From NCBI GenBank assembly GCA_938003595.1, contig CALKYH010000122.1, positions 1-18,370 of the forward strand: 18,370 nucleotides of DNA, read 5' to 3'. Both the position numbers and the translations under genes were made by a program. Shown here piece after piece: positions 6,068-13,224 of this stretch. Origin of the DNA: an uncultured bacterium (GTDB lineage: Bacteria > Planctomycetota > Phycisphaerae > Phycisphaerales > UBA1924). Position 1 is the stretch's first letter, and each line of letters begins with the position of its first letter. The notes beneath the pieces were generated by a model. The model worked only from the letters and a program-made list of their open reading frames with translations, ran no database searches and was not told the DNA's origin.

Positions 6068-6925
6068 ATGAACATCGCCGTCGCTCGGTTGATCGCTGTA
6101 GCGCTGTTTGCTCTGGTCGGGGCGTCCGCGGTCTGGGCGCAGGGGGAGACCGGGGACGCGCCGGCGCCTGCGGCTGCGGCCGAGGGGGCGCCGATCAATG
6201 CGATGTGTCCGGTGATGCCGGAGGAGCCGGTGGATCCGGAGTTCACGGAGGTGTACGAGGGGCGGGTGATCGGGTTCTGCTGCCGGATGTGCCGCGGGAA
6301 GTTCAGGAAGGATCCGCAGGCGTACCTGGTGAACCTGACGCAGTTGAAGGATGCGGGGGGCGAGGCGGAGACGACGCCTGCGGCGGAGGCGCCTGCTGCG
6401 CCGGTGGAGGCGGAGGAGGAGGCGGCGGAGCCGGATGCCGCGCCGGTTGTTCCTGCGGCGAGCGGGCGCGAGCGTTGGGTGAAGTGGCTGGGCGAGTTTC
6501 ACATGGCGGCGACGGACCTGCCGATCGGGCTGCTGCTGGGCGGGGCGCTGGCGGAGTTGTTGTTCATGGCGACGCGGAAGGAGCGGTTCCGGATGGCCGC
6601 GGGATTTTGCGTGTGCGTGGGCGCGATCGGCGCTGTGGCGGCGGCGGCGCTGGGCTGGATGCACGGGGGTTGGGCGGTGCTGGGGGATGACTGGGTGATG
6701 GCGGTCCATCGGTGGATGGGGACGGTGGCGGCGCTGGGCGCGGTGGTGGCGACGGCGATGCTGGCGAAGAAGCAGAAGCCCGCGGGGGGTGAAGCGGGGG
6801 CGGCGGGGGCGGCGGCGTCGAGGCGGGGGTACCGGCTGGCGCTGTTCGGGACCGTGGCTCTGGTGATGGGGGCGGGGTTCTTCGGGGGCGCGATGGTATT
6901 CGGGCTGGATCACTACGCCTGGTGA
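6068..6925 (+). CDS. Exported YHS/TRASH-like metal-binding domain fused to DUF2231-like membrane domain
   Basis: A 285-aa protein. Residues 1-25 form a signal peptide (VALFALVGASAVWAQ). Residues ~45-90 form a YHS/TRASH-like domain: CPVM (C47), then YEGRVIGFCCRMCRGKF (C71, C72, C75) and DPQAYL, a pattern that usually binds a metal such as copper. After an acidic Ala/Glu/Pro linker (95-133) come four hydrophobic helices (~150-168, 177-197, 216-234, 256-279) with histidines at H145, H199, H214 and H282, resembling the DUF2231 predicted membrane domain. The metal-binding domain should face the periplasm. It could sense or deliver copper, or have a redox role with heme bound by the membrane histidines; both are inference. 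ATG 6068 is the first start that begins with a signal peptide. No partner genes are adjacent: its neighbour is a peptidase with its own leader. Confidence 0.75.
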   Translation: MNIAVARLIAVALFALVGASAVWAQGETGDAPAPAAAAEGAPINAMCPVMPEEPVDPEFTEVYEGRVIGFCCRMCRGKFRKDPQAYLVNLTQLKDAGGEAETTPAAEAPAAPVEAEEEAAEPDAAPVVPAASGRERWVKWLGEFHMAATDLPIGLLLGGALAELLFMATRKERFRMAAGFCVCVGAIGAVAAAALGWMHGGWAVLGDDWVMAVHRWMGTVAALGAVVATAMLAKKQKPAGGEAGAAGAAASRRGYRLALFGTVALVMGAGFFGGAMVFGLDHYAW

Positions 6926-6955
6926 GGGGCATTGACGGGGGCGGGAAGAAAATGC

Positions 6956-6985
6956 TTGGCCCGGGGGCGGGGGGCGTGGTAGGTT
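6956..6985 (+). promoter_or_regulatory. Possible promoter for the M64-type peptidase (TTGGCC-18-TAGGTT)
   Basis: TTGGCC at 6956-6961 and TAGGTT at 6980-6985 are separated by 18 nt and lie 52 nt before the peptidase ATG. Both boxes are only partial matches to sigma-70 consensus in a G-rich stretch, so chance is a real alternative. Confidence 0.25.
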
Positions 6986-7037
6986 GGAACATTCACGGGT
7001 CCGGGATGGTTCTTCACAGAGGAACAGGAGCTGCATC

Positions 7038-8447
7038 ATGAGGCCGATGACCGGGGTCTGGGGCGTGATGGCGTTGGGCGCGATGACGGCGGCGGGCGCG
7101 CGGGGCGCGGGGCCGGCGGATGTGCGGCCGATGCAGGACGAGCTGTGGCTGATCGGCGGGTGCGTGGTGGACGCGGGTCCGTTTGATCCGGCGGAGATGC
7201 GGGGGATCGTGCCGGCGCCGGTGACGACGATCCTGAACAACGGGTCGCCGGCGAACCGGGTGGACCTGGTGTTCGTGGGGGACGGGTACCAGGCGGGGCA
7301 GATGACGGCGTACGGAACCCATGTGAACTCGGCGCTGACTGCGCTGTTCAACCAGGAGCCGTTCAAGACCTACAAGCCGCTGTTCAATGCGCACCGGGTG
7401 ACGGTGGTCTCGACGGACTCGGGCGTGGACAACGATCCGACGCAGGGGATCAATCGCAACACGGCGCTGGACATGCTGTTCTGGTGCGGCGGCACGGAGC
7501 GGCTGCTGTGCGTGAATGTGAGCAAGGCGTACGACTACGCGCTCAACGCGCCGGATGTGGACCAGGTGTTCGCGGTGGCGAACTCGACGAAGTACGGGGG
7601 CGCGGGGTACCCGACGAACGACCTGGGGACCTACTCGGGCGGGAACGGGTCCTCGGCGGAGATCGCGATCCACGAGCTGGGGCACTCGTTCGGCGACCTG
7701 GCGGATGAGTATGACTACGGCGGGCCGACGACCTACACGGGAGCGGAGCGGCCGGAGCCGAACGCGACGATCCGCACGGCGACGCAGATCGCGAACCTGC
7801 AGACGAAGTGGTGGCGGTGGCTGAACGAGGACTTCCCGACCTTCGACGGGCTGGTGAGCGCGTTCGAGGGGTGCTACTACAGCGAGCTGGGCGTGTACCG
7901 GCCGTCGACGAACTCGAAGATGCGGAACCTGGGTCGGCCGTTCAATCCGATCAGCGTCGAGGCGATCATCTCGAACATCTATCTCGAGGTGGACCCGATC
8001 GACAACGCGACGGCGCCGGGGACCTATCCGAGTTCGACGACGCTGTTCGTGGACCCGGTGGACCCGGTGGATGCGCCGCTGTCGGTGCAGTGGCGGGTCT
8101 TCGGGGCGCCGCTGCCCGGGGCGACGGGGACGAGCTTCACGCCGTCGTCGCTGCCGCCGGGGTTCCAGGGGATCGTGGAGATCTCGGTGGTGGTCGTGGA
8201 CAACACGCCGTGGGTGCGCGACCCGGCGATCCGGGCGTCGAGGATGACCTCGTCCCGGAGCTGGCTCGTGGTGTTCCCGACGCCGGGGGATGTGAACGGC
8301 GACGGGTTCGTGAATTTCACGGACATCAACGCCGTGCTGGGGGTGTGGCTGCAGATGGGCACGGGCCTGGCGGCGGACCTCAACGGCGACGGCGTGGTGA
8401 ACTTCGAGGACCTGAACATCGTCCTCAGCAACTTCAACGCGGGCTGA
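7038..8447 (+). CDS. Secreted M64-type zinc metallopeptidase with C-terminal dockerin-like repeats
   Basis: A 469-aa protein. Start ATG 7038 is supported by CAGGAG ending 7 nt upstream; an earlier in-frame TTG at 6984 lacks this. Residues 1-23 form a signal peptide. The N-terminal body contains VDLVFVGDGYQAGQM (~75-89), the characteristic opening of the peptidase M64 (IgA-peptidase-like) domain, and the zinc site HELGHSFGDLADEYD (H212, E213 catalytic, H216), which strongly matches M64. Residues ~335-415 look like a beta-sandwich linker. The C-terminus has two EF-hand/dockerin-like repeats, GDVNGDGFVNFTDINAVLG and ADLNGDGVVNFEDLNIVLS. It should act outside the cell or at the surface, with calcium probably bound by the repeats. 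The substrate is unknown; IgA should not be assumed. The same repeat type is on the small protein at 336-725, suggesting a shared sorting or anchoring tag. Confidence 0.9.
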   Translation: MRPMTGVWGVMALGAMTAAGARGAGPADVRPMQDELWLIGGCVVDAGPFDPAEMRGIVPAPVTTILNNGSPANRVDLVFVGDGYQAGQMTAYGTHVNSALTALFNQEPFKTYKPLFNAHRVTVVSTDSGVDNDPTQGINRNTALDMLFWCGGTERLLCVNVSKAYDYALNAPDVDQVFAVANSTKYGGAGYPTNDLGTYSGGNGSSAEIAIHELGHSFGDLADEYDYGGPTTYTGAERPEPNATIRTATQIANLQTKWWRWLNEDFPTFDGLVSAFEGCYYSELGVYRPSTNSKMRNLGRPFNPISVEAIISNIYLEVDPIDNATAPGTYPSSTTLFVDPVDPVDAPLSVQWRVFGAPLPGATGTSFTPSSLPPGFQGIVEISVVVVDNTPWVRDPAIRASRMTSSRSWLVVFPTPGDVNGDGFVNFTDINAVLGVWLQMGTGLAADLNGDGVVNFEDLNIVLSNFNAG

Positions 8448-8473
8448 GCCGGATCGGGCGGCAAGCGGCGTGT

Positions 8474-9049
8474 TCAGGCGGTCTTCTGGCCCTCGTGGAC
8501 GCCTTCGGCGATCTCTTCCTTCATCTTGGCGATGAAGGCGGGGAGGTCCTTCGGCGATCGGGAGGTCACGAGGCCCTGGTCAACGACGCATTCCTGGTCG
8601 GTCCAGCGGGCGCCGGCGTTCTGCAGGTCGGTCTTGATGGACGGGTAGCTGGTGAGCTGGCGGCCCTTGAGGACATCGCACTCGATCAGGATCTGCGGGC
8701 CGTGGCAGATGGCGGCGACGGGCTTGCCGGCCTCGAAGAAGCTGCGCGTGAATCGGACGGCGTCCTGATCGGTGCGGAGGGCGTCGGGGTTGATGACGCC
8801 GCCGGGGAGGAGGAGGGCGTCGTAGTCGTCGGCCTGCGGGATGGCGTCGCGCACGGTGCGATCGACGGCGACCTCGTCGCCCCAGTCGCCCTTGGTCCAG
8901 CCGCGGATCACGCCGGCGTCGGGGCTGACGATGTGGACGACGGCGCCGGCGTCGCGGAGGGCCTGGACGGGCTGCTGGAGTTCGCTCTGCTCGAAGCCGT
9001 CGGTGGAGAGGACGGCGATGGTGCGGCCGGAGAGGTCGTGTCTGGGCAT
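8474..9049 (-). CDS. PfpI/DJ-1 superfamily protein (type 1 glutamine-amidotransferase-like)
   Basis: A 191-aa single-domain cytosolic protein. The nucleophile elbow AAICHGPQIL gives C115 with the adjacent H116, and the supporting acidic residue is E20 in TDGFEQSEL, matching PfpI. Other family hallmarks are DALLLPGG (~78-84) and the C-terminal LVTSRSPKDLPAF. Family members are described as intracellular proteases, chaperones or glyoxal-adduct deglycases, and sequence alone does not choose among them; a stress-protective role is the safe reading. ATG 9049 is chosen because it starts directly before the first beta-strand and GAGGA lies about 9 nt upstream; an open frame extends to 9178 without family similarity. 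It converges with the peptidase gene (26-nt gap) and diverges from cardiolipin synthase. Confidence 0.92.
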   Translation of the reverse strand: MPRHDLSGRTIAVLSTDGFEQSELQQPVQALRDAGAVVHIVSPDAGVIRGWTKGDWGDEVAVDRTVRDAIPQADDYDALLLPGGVINPDALRTDQDAVRFTRSFFEAGKPVAAICHGPQILIECDVLKGRQLTSYPSIKTDLQNAGARWTDQECVVDQGLVTSRSPKDLPAFIAKMKEEIAEGVHEGQKTA

Positions 9050-9193
9050 GGTGTTGATCCTCGAGGAGTGGAAGAGAGTCGCGAGCGCGGCGGGCGCCGC
9101 GGGGTTCGGAGTTGATCTTGGGGCGCGGGCGCGAGGGGCGGATGAAGCTCGGCTGAAATCAGGTTCATTCGCGCGCACGAGCCGCGGCTTGAT

Positions 9194-9199
9194 TACCCT
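9194..9199 (+). promoter_or_regulatory. -10-like box TACCCT 8 nt before GTG (leaderless start)
   Basis: GATTACCCTG places a TANNNT box 8 nt before GTG 9208 of the cardiolipin synthase gene. No Shine-Dalgarno sequence is present. This repeats the geometry seen at 6055-6060 and 11634-11639. Confidence 0.35.
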
Positions 9200-9207
9200 G
9201 ATCGAGC

Positions 9208-10704
9208 GTGGCGACGAGCGATGCGATGGCTGCGACCCTGGCGTACGACTCGGCGCTGTGGCTTGCGCCGGCGCTGCTGGCGCTGGATCTGCTGGTGCGG
9301 ATCGGGATCGCGCTGCGGGTCGTGATGCGTCGGCTGCCGCTGTCGACGACGCTGGCGTGGCTGTTGCTGCTGCTGTTCGTGCCGTTCGTGGGCATCGTGA
9401 TGTACGCGATGATCGGCGAGAACCGGCTGGGGCGGCGGCGGGCGGCGCTGGCGGAGCGGCTGACGGCGGCGATCCGGCATCGCGCGGCGGCGATCTGGAC
9501 GGGGGACGGGCCGCGGTGGAGGTCGGAGGAATCGGAGACGAAGCAGCTCATCCGCCTGCTGACGACGGTGGGCGGGATTCCGCCCCTGCGGGGGAACCGG
9601 ATCGAGCTGATCTCGGAGACGCCGGCGTTCCTGTCGCGGCTGGTGGAGGACATCGACGCGGCGAAGGAGCACTGCCACCTGCTGTTCTACATCTGGTCGC
9701 CGCTGGGCCGGACGGAGGATGTGGGGCGGGCGTTGATCCGTGCGGCGGAGCGCGGGGTGTCGTGCCGCGTGCTGGTGGACGCGGTGGGCAGCCGGGCGTT
9801 CCTCAACGGCGAGTTGTGCCGCGAGATGCGTGCGGCGGGGGTGTTGGTTTGCGCGGCGCTGCCGGTGAACCCGGCGCGGATGCTGCTGGCGCGTGTGGAC
9901 CTGCGGAATCACCGGAAGATCGTGGTGATCGATCGGAAGATCGGCTACACGGGGAGTCACAACCTGGCGGAGGCGGACTTCGCGAAGAAGCGCTGGCGGC
10001 GGGTCGGGGCGTGGGTGGACGCGAGTCTGCGGATCGAGGGCCCTGCGGCGTCGGCGCTGCAGGCGGTGTTCCTGGGGGACTGGCTGCTGGACAGCGCGGA
10101 GCCGCACGAGGAAGTGGAGCGGATGGCGAACCGGCCGGTGGAGTGGGCGACGGAGGGCTGCGTGGTGCAGGTGATCCCTTCGGGGCCGAGCGGGGAGTGC
10201 GGGCGGATCCAGCAGGCGCTGCAGGGGCTGATCTACGCGGCGGACCGCGAGCTGATCATGACGACGCCGTATTTCGTGCCGGACGACGCGATGCGGTCGG
10301 CGCTGTGCATCGCGGCGCGGCGCGGGGTGCGGGTGACGATCGTGGTGCCGCTGCGGCCGGACGCGCTGCTGGTGGCGGCGGCGAGCCGGGCGTTCTTCCA
10401 GGAATTGCTGGACGCGGGCGTGAAGATCCGGCGGTTCCGGAAGGGGCTGCTGCACGCGAAGACGATCACGATCGACGGGGAACTGGGGGTCATCACCTCG
10501 GTGAACATGGACATGCGTTCGTTCTTCCTGAACTTCGAGAGCACGGTCGTGGTGTACGACCGACGGTTCGCGGAGCAGCTCCGGGGGCTGCAGCAGACCT
10601 ACATGCTGGATGCGCCGGAGGTGAGCGCGGGGGAGTGGGAGCACCGACCCGTGGCGCACCGGTTCATCGACAACCTGGCGCAGCTAGCGGCGCCGCTGCT
10701 GTAG
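9208..10704 (+). CDS. cls: Cardiolipin synthase (phospholipase D family)
   Basis: A 498-aa membrane enzyme that joins two phosphatidylglycerol molecules into cardiolipin and glycerol, or a close variant of this reaction. Two N-terminal transmembrane helices (~15-38 and 46-68, the second with LLLLLFVPFVGIVMYAMIG) precede two PLD catalytic half-domains. The HKD motifs are intact: HRKIVVID (H235, K237, D242), followed by GYTGSHNLAEADF, and HAKTITID (H416, K418, D423), followed by SVNMDMRSF. This is the ClsA-type architecture with normal length. The start is GTG 9208; ATG 9226 (residue 7) is an alternative. Its stop lies only 3 nt from that of the convergent MBL-fold gene. No partner lipid genes are adjacent, so it is probably a single-gene transcript. 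Confidence 0.95.
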   Translation: MATSDAMAATLAYDSALWLAPALLALDLLVRIGIALRVVMRRLPLSTTLAWLLLLLFVPFVGIVMYAMIGENRLGRRRAALAERLTAAIRHRAAAIWTGDGPRWRSEESETKQLIRLLTTVGGIPPLRGNRIELISETPAFLSRLVEDIDAAKEHCHLLFYIWSPLGRTEDVGRALIRAAERGVSCRVLVDAVGSRAFLNGELCREMRAAGVLVCAALPVNPARMLLARVDLRNHRKIVVIDRKIGYTGSHNLAEADFAKKRWRRVGAWVDASLRIEGPAASALQAVFLGDWLLDSAEPHEEVERMANRPVEWATEGCVVQVIPSGPSGECGRIQQALQGLIYAADRELIMTTPYFVPDDAMRSALCIAARRGVRVTIVVPLRPDALLVAAASRAFFQELLDAGVKIRRFRKGLLHAKTITIDGELGVITSVNMDMRSFFLNFESTVVVYDRRFAEQLRGLQQTYMLDAPEVSAGEWEHRPVAHRFIDNLAQLAAPLL

Positions 10705-10707
10705 GGA

Positions 10708-11625
10708 TCAGGCGGGCTTGTCGAAGCCGGGGCCTGCCCAGATCTGGCCGAGCGCGGCGCCGACGATGCGGTCGGCCTGGTCGCCGGCGGCGGCGAAGAG
10801 CCGGCGGAGGGGCTCGTCGGGGTGTTCGTCGCTCAGTTCGAAGGTCGAGTGATGGATGGGCAGGAGCTTCGCGGCGCCGCAGCCCAGGAACATCTTCCAG
10901 ACCTGCTCGGGGGTGGCGTGGGCGTGGTCCCAGGGTTCGTAGGCGCCGATGCCGAAGACGGCGAGGTCGGGGTTGATGCCGTCGAACTGCTTGGTGTACG
11001 CGGTGTCGCCGGCGAAGAGGACGGACTTGTCGGCGCCGGCGAGGCGGTAGGCGTTGTAGCCGCGCCAGTGGTCGAGCGCGGCGCGGGCGCCCCAGTGGCG
11101 TGGGCGGAGGGCCTCGATCTCGACGCCGCCGATGTTCGAGGCCTTGCCCCAGTCGAGCTCGATGACTTCGCCGAAGCCCTTGGGGATGAGCTTGCCGGTG
11201 CGTCGCGCGGTGATGACGACGGTGTCGGGGTCGACGAGTCGGCGGAGGGAGGGTTTGTCGAGGTGGTCGAAGTGGGCGTGGGAGAGGAGGATGAGGCGGG
11301 GCTTGGGCATGGCGTCGGGCGGTCGAGCGACGAGGCGCGGGACGCCGAAGGTGCGGGCGCCGAGCGACATGCCGATGCGATCGGACAGGACGGGGTCGGT
11401 GAGGACATCGACGCCGCCGAGGCGGATCATGGAGGTGGCGTGGCCGAGCCAGACGGCGGCGAGGTCGACGGAGCCGGGGAGGATGAGCTCGGGGAGGGAG
11501 TCGATCTCGAGCGGGCCACCGCGGACGGAATCGGCGAGATGTTTCGGATAGCGGCGCAGTCCGGAGCGCGTCGCGGCGACGACGCGGTCCCAGGGGCGCT
11601 TTCCGGGGGGTTGTTCCGGAGGCAT
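10708..11625 (-). CDS. MBL-fold metal-dependent hydrolase (UlaG/NAPE-PLD-like)
   Basis: A 305-aa soluble protein of the metallo-beta-lactamase superfamily. The dinuclear metal site is complete: HAHFDH (H116, H118, D120, H121), H177 (RPRHWG), D207 (FAGDTAY) and H258/H259 (LPIHHSTF). The opening WLGHATSMIRLGGVDVLTDP (~59-78) and the RHWGAR and GAYEP blocks match the branch that holds N-acyl-phosphatidylethanolamine phospholipase D-like and UlaG-like lactonases. Substrate is unassigned; a phospholipid or phosphodiester substrate is attractive beside cardiolipin synthase, but the two genes converge and need not be co-regulated. The ATG at 11625 is preceded by a TATGAT box 8 nt upstream and no Shine-Dalgarno sequence. 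The gene is divergent from the gabD operon (84-nt shared upstream region). Confidence 0.88.
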   Translation of the reverse strand: MPPEQPPGKRPWDRVVAATRSGLRRYPKHLADSVRGGPLEIDSLPELILPGSVDLAAVWLGHATSMIRLGGVDVLTDPVLSDRIGMSLGARTFGVPRLVARPPDAMPKPRLILLSHAHFDHLDKPSLRRLVDPDTVVITARRTGKLIPKGFGEVIELDWGKASNIGGVEIEALRPRHWGARAALDHWRGYNAYRLAGADKSVLFAGDTAYTKQFDGINPDLAVFGIGAYEPWDHAHATPEQVWKMFLGCGAAKLLPIHHSTFELSDEHPDEPLRRLFAAAGDQADRIVGAALGQIWAGPGFDKPA

Positions 11626-11633
11626 CGGTCGAC

Positions 11634-11639
11634 ATCATA
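11634..11639 (-). promoter_or_regulatory. -10-like box TATGAT 8 nt before ATG (leaderless start)
   Basis: On the minus strand CCTATGATGTCGACCG precedes ATG 11625. TATGAT matches TATAAT at five of six bases and lies 8 nt from the start codon, with no Shine-Dalgarno sequence. It is the best of three such sites in the window. Confidence 0.45.
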
Positions 11640-11671
11640 GGTCATCGATGGGCTCGGACCGTTGGAGGCCT

Positions 11672-11677
11672 TAGACT
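11672..11677 (+). promoter_or_regulatory. -10-like box TAGACT upstream of gabD
   Basis: CTTAGACTC lies 32 nt before ATG 11710 and shares its core with the box before the histidine kinase operon. It would give a leader of roughly 25 nt containing the Shine-Dalgarno sequence AGGAGG at 11696-11701, 8 nt from the start. No convincing -35 box is seen. Confidence 0.35.
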
Positions 11678-11709
11678 CGGCGGTCACGCACTTGTAGGAG
11701 GCCTCGATC

Positions 11710-13146
11710 ATGCAGACGCGACAGTTCATCGGCGGGGAGTGGGTTGCGGCGAGCTCCGGGAAGGAGTTCGAGGTGCGGAACCCGGCGACGGACGCGGTGG
11801 TCGCACGCGTGCCGGACGGCGGCGCCGCGGACGCGAAGCAGGCGATCGAAGCGGCGAGCAGGGCGTTCCCCGGGTGGGCGAAGACCACGGCGGGGGAGCG
11901 GGGGAAGATCCTGCGGCGGTTCGGGGAGTTGATGCTGCGGGACCAGGAGCGGCTGGCGGCGCTGATGACGGAGGAGCAGGGCAAGCCCCTGGTGGAGGCG
12001 AAGGGCGAGGTGGCGTACGCGGCCTCCTTTATGGATTGGGCGGCGGACGAGGGGAAGCGGGTCTACGGGGAGATCATCCCGGCGTCGGCGGCGAACAAGC
12101 GGATCCTGGCGCTGCGTCAGCCGGTGGGCGTGACGGCGGCGATCACGCCGTGGAACTTTCCCGCGGCGATGATCACGCGGAAGCTGGGTCCGGCGTTGGC
12201 GGCGGGGTGCACGATGGTGGTGAAGCCGGCGGAGCAGACGCCGCTTTCGGCGCTGGCGCTGGGCGAGCTGGCGATGGAGGCGGGGCTGCCGGCGGGGTGC
12301 TTCAACATCGTGACGGGGGACGCGAAGGCGATCGGCGGGGAGATCTTCGGGAACGCGGCGGTGCGGAAGGTGTCGTTCACGGGTTCGACGGAGGTGGGGA
12401 AGATCCTCATGAAGATGGCCGCGGAGAATGTGACGCGGCTGTCGCTGGAGCTGGGCGGTCACGCGCCGTTCATCGTCTTTGAGGATGCGGACCTGGACGC
12501 GGCGGTGGCGGGGGCGATCGCGACGAAGCTGCGCAACGCGGGGCAGACCTGCATCTGCGCGAACCGGATCTATGTGCAGGCTGGAGCGCACGAGGCGTTC
12601 GTGACGAAGTTCCGCGCGGCGATGGAGGGTTTGAAGGTGGGCCCGGGGACGGCGGCGGGGGTGCAGGTCGGGCCGCTGATCGACGACGCGGCGATGGAGA
12701 AGGTGGAGGCGCATGTGAGCGATGCGCTGGGCAAGGGGGCGAGGCTGGTGTGCGGGGGCAAGCGGGTGGACCTGGGCTCGGGGTACGCCCGGCGGTTCTA
12801 CTCCCCCACCATCGTCGATGGCTTCACGGACGAGATGGTGATCTCGCGCGAGGAGACCTTCGGGCCGGTGGCGCCGGTTCGGTCCTTCAAGACGGAGGAG
12901 GAGGTGGTGCGGATGGCGAACGACTCGCCGTTCGGGCTGGCGGCGTACTTCTTCACGCGGGACGCGTCGCGGCTGATGCGGGTGGCGGAGGCGCTGGAGT
13001 ACGGGATCGTCGGCGCCAACGACGCGCTGCCGAGCACGGCGCAGGCGCCGTTCGGGGGGGTGAAGCAGTCGGGGTTCGGGCGCGAGGGCGGGCGGCACGG
13101 GATGCACGAGTACCTGTCCGTCAAGTATGTGTCCTGGGGCGTCTAG
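11710..13146 (+). CDS. gabD: Succinate- (or glutarate-) semialdehyde dehydrogenase, GabD/DavD type
   Basis: A 478-aa soluble aldehyde dehydrogenase that oxidises an omega-semialdehyde to the dicarboxylate with NAD(P)+. Key ALDH residues are present: N149 (TPWNFP), K172 (VKPAE), the FTGSTEVG cofactor loop (~223-230), general base E247 (LELGGHAP) and nucleophile C281 in GQTCICANR. The TCxC arrangement (C281, C283) is typical of succinate-semialdehyde dehydrogenases and is a redox switch in the human enzyme. The C-terminal FGGVKQSGFGREGG is intact and the length is normal. AGGAGG lies 8 nt before the ATG, the strongest ribosome site in the window. It leads the operon; the aminotransferase gene, 78 nt downstream, would supply its substrate. 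Succinate versus glutarate semialdehyde specificity cannot be read from sequence. Confidence 0.93.
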   Translation: MQTRQFIGGEWVAASSGKEFEVRNPATDAVVARVPDGGAADAKQAIEAASRAFPGWAKTTAGERGKILRRFGELMLRDQERLAALMTEEQGKPLVEAKGEVAYAASFMDWAADEGKRVYGEIIPASAANKRILALRQPVGVTAAITPWNFPAAMITRKLGPALAAGCTMVVKPAEQTPLSALALGELAMEAGLPAGCFNIVTGDAKAIGGEIFGNAAVRKVSFTGSTEVGKILMKMAAENVTRLSLELGGHAPFIVFEDADLDAAVAGAIATKLRNAGQTCICANRIYVQAGAHEAFVTKFRAAMEGLKVGPGTAAGVQVGPLIDDAAMEKVEAHVSDALGKGARLVCGGKRVDLGSGYARRFYSPTIVDGFTDEMVISREETFGPVAPVRSFKTEEEVVRMANDSPFGLAAYFFTRDASRLMRVAEALEYGIVGANDALPSTAQAPFGGVKQSGFGREGGRHGMHEYLSVKYVSWGV

Positions 13147-13224
13147 CCCGGGGATTGCGCGAGAGGGCGGGCGTTGGCGGCGGCGTCGGATACCATCTGG
13201 GCGGATCGCTCACGGAGGAAACGG

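Noticed and set aside
5716..6246. Upstream extension of the histidine kinase frame (about 177 more codons)
   Set aside because: The extension translates the G-rich repeat and the tRNA-like fragment and has no domain similarity; a PAS-like start at 5715 with an upstream AGGTG is better.
7038..8447. Cellulosome component
   Set aside because: Dockerin-like repeats alone are insufficient: no cohesin, scaffoldin or glycoside hydrolase is present, and such repeats are common on non-cellulosomal planctomycete proteins.
8841..10976. 711-codon plus-strand frame overlapping cardiolipin synthase
   Set aside because: Gly/Ala/Arg-rich shadow of the cardiolipin synthase frame, which carries both intact HKD motifs.
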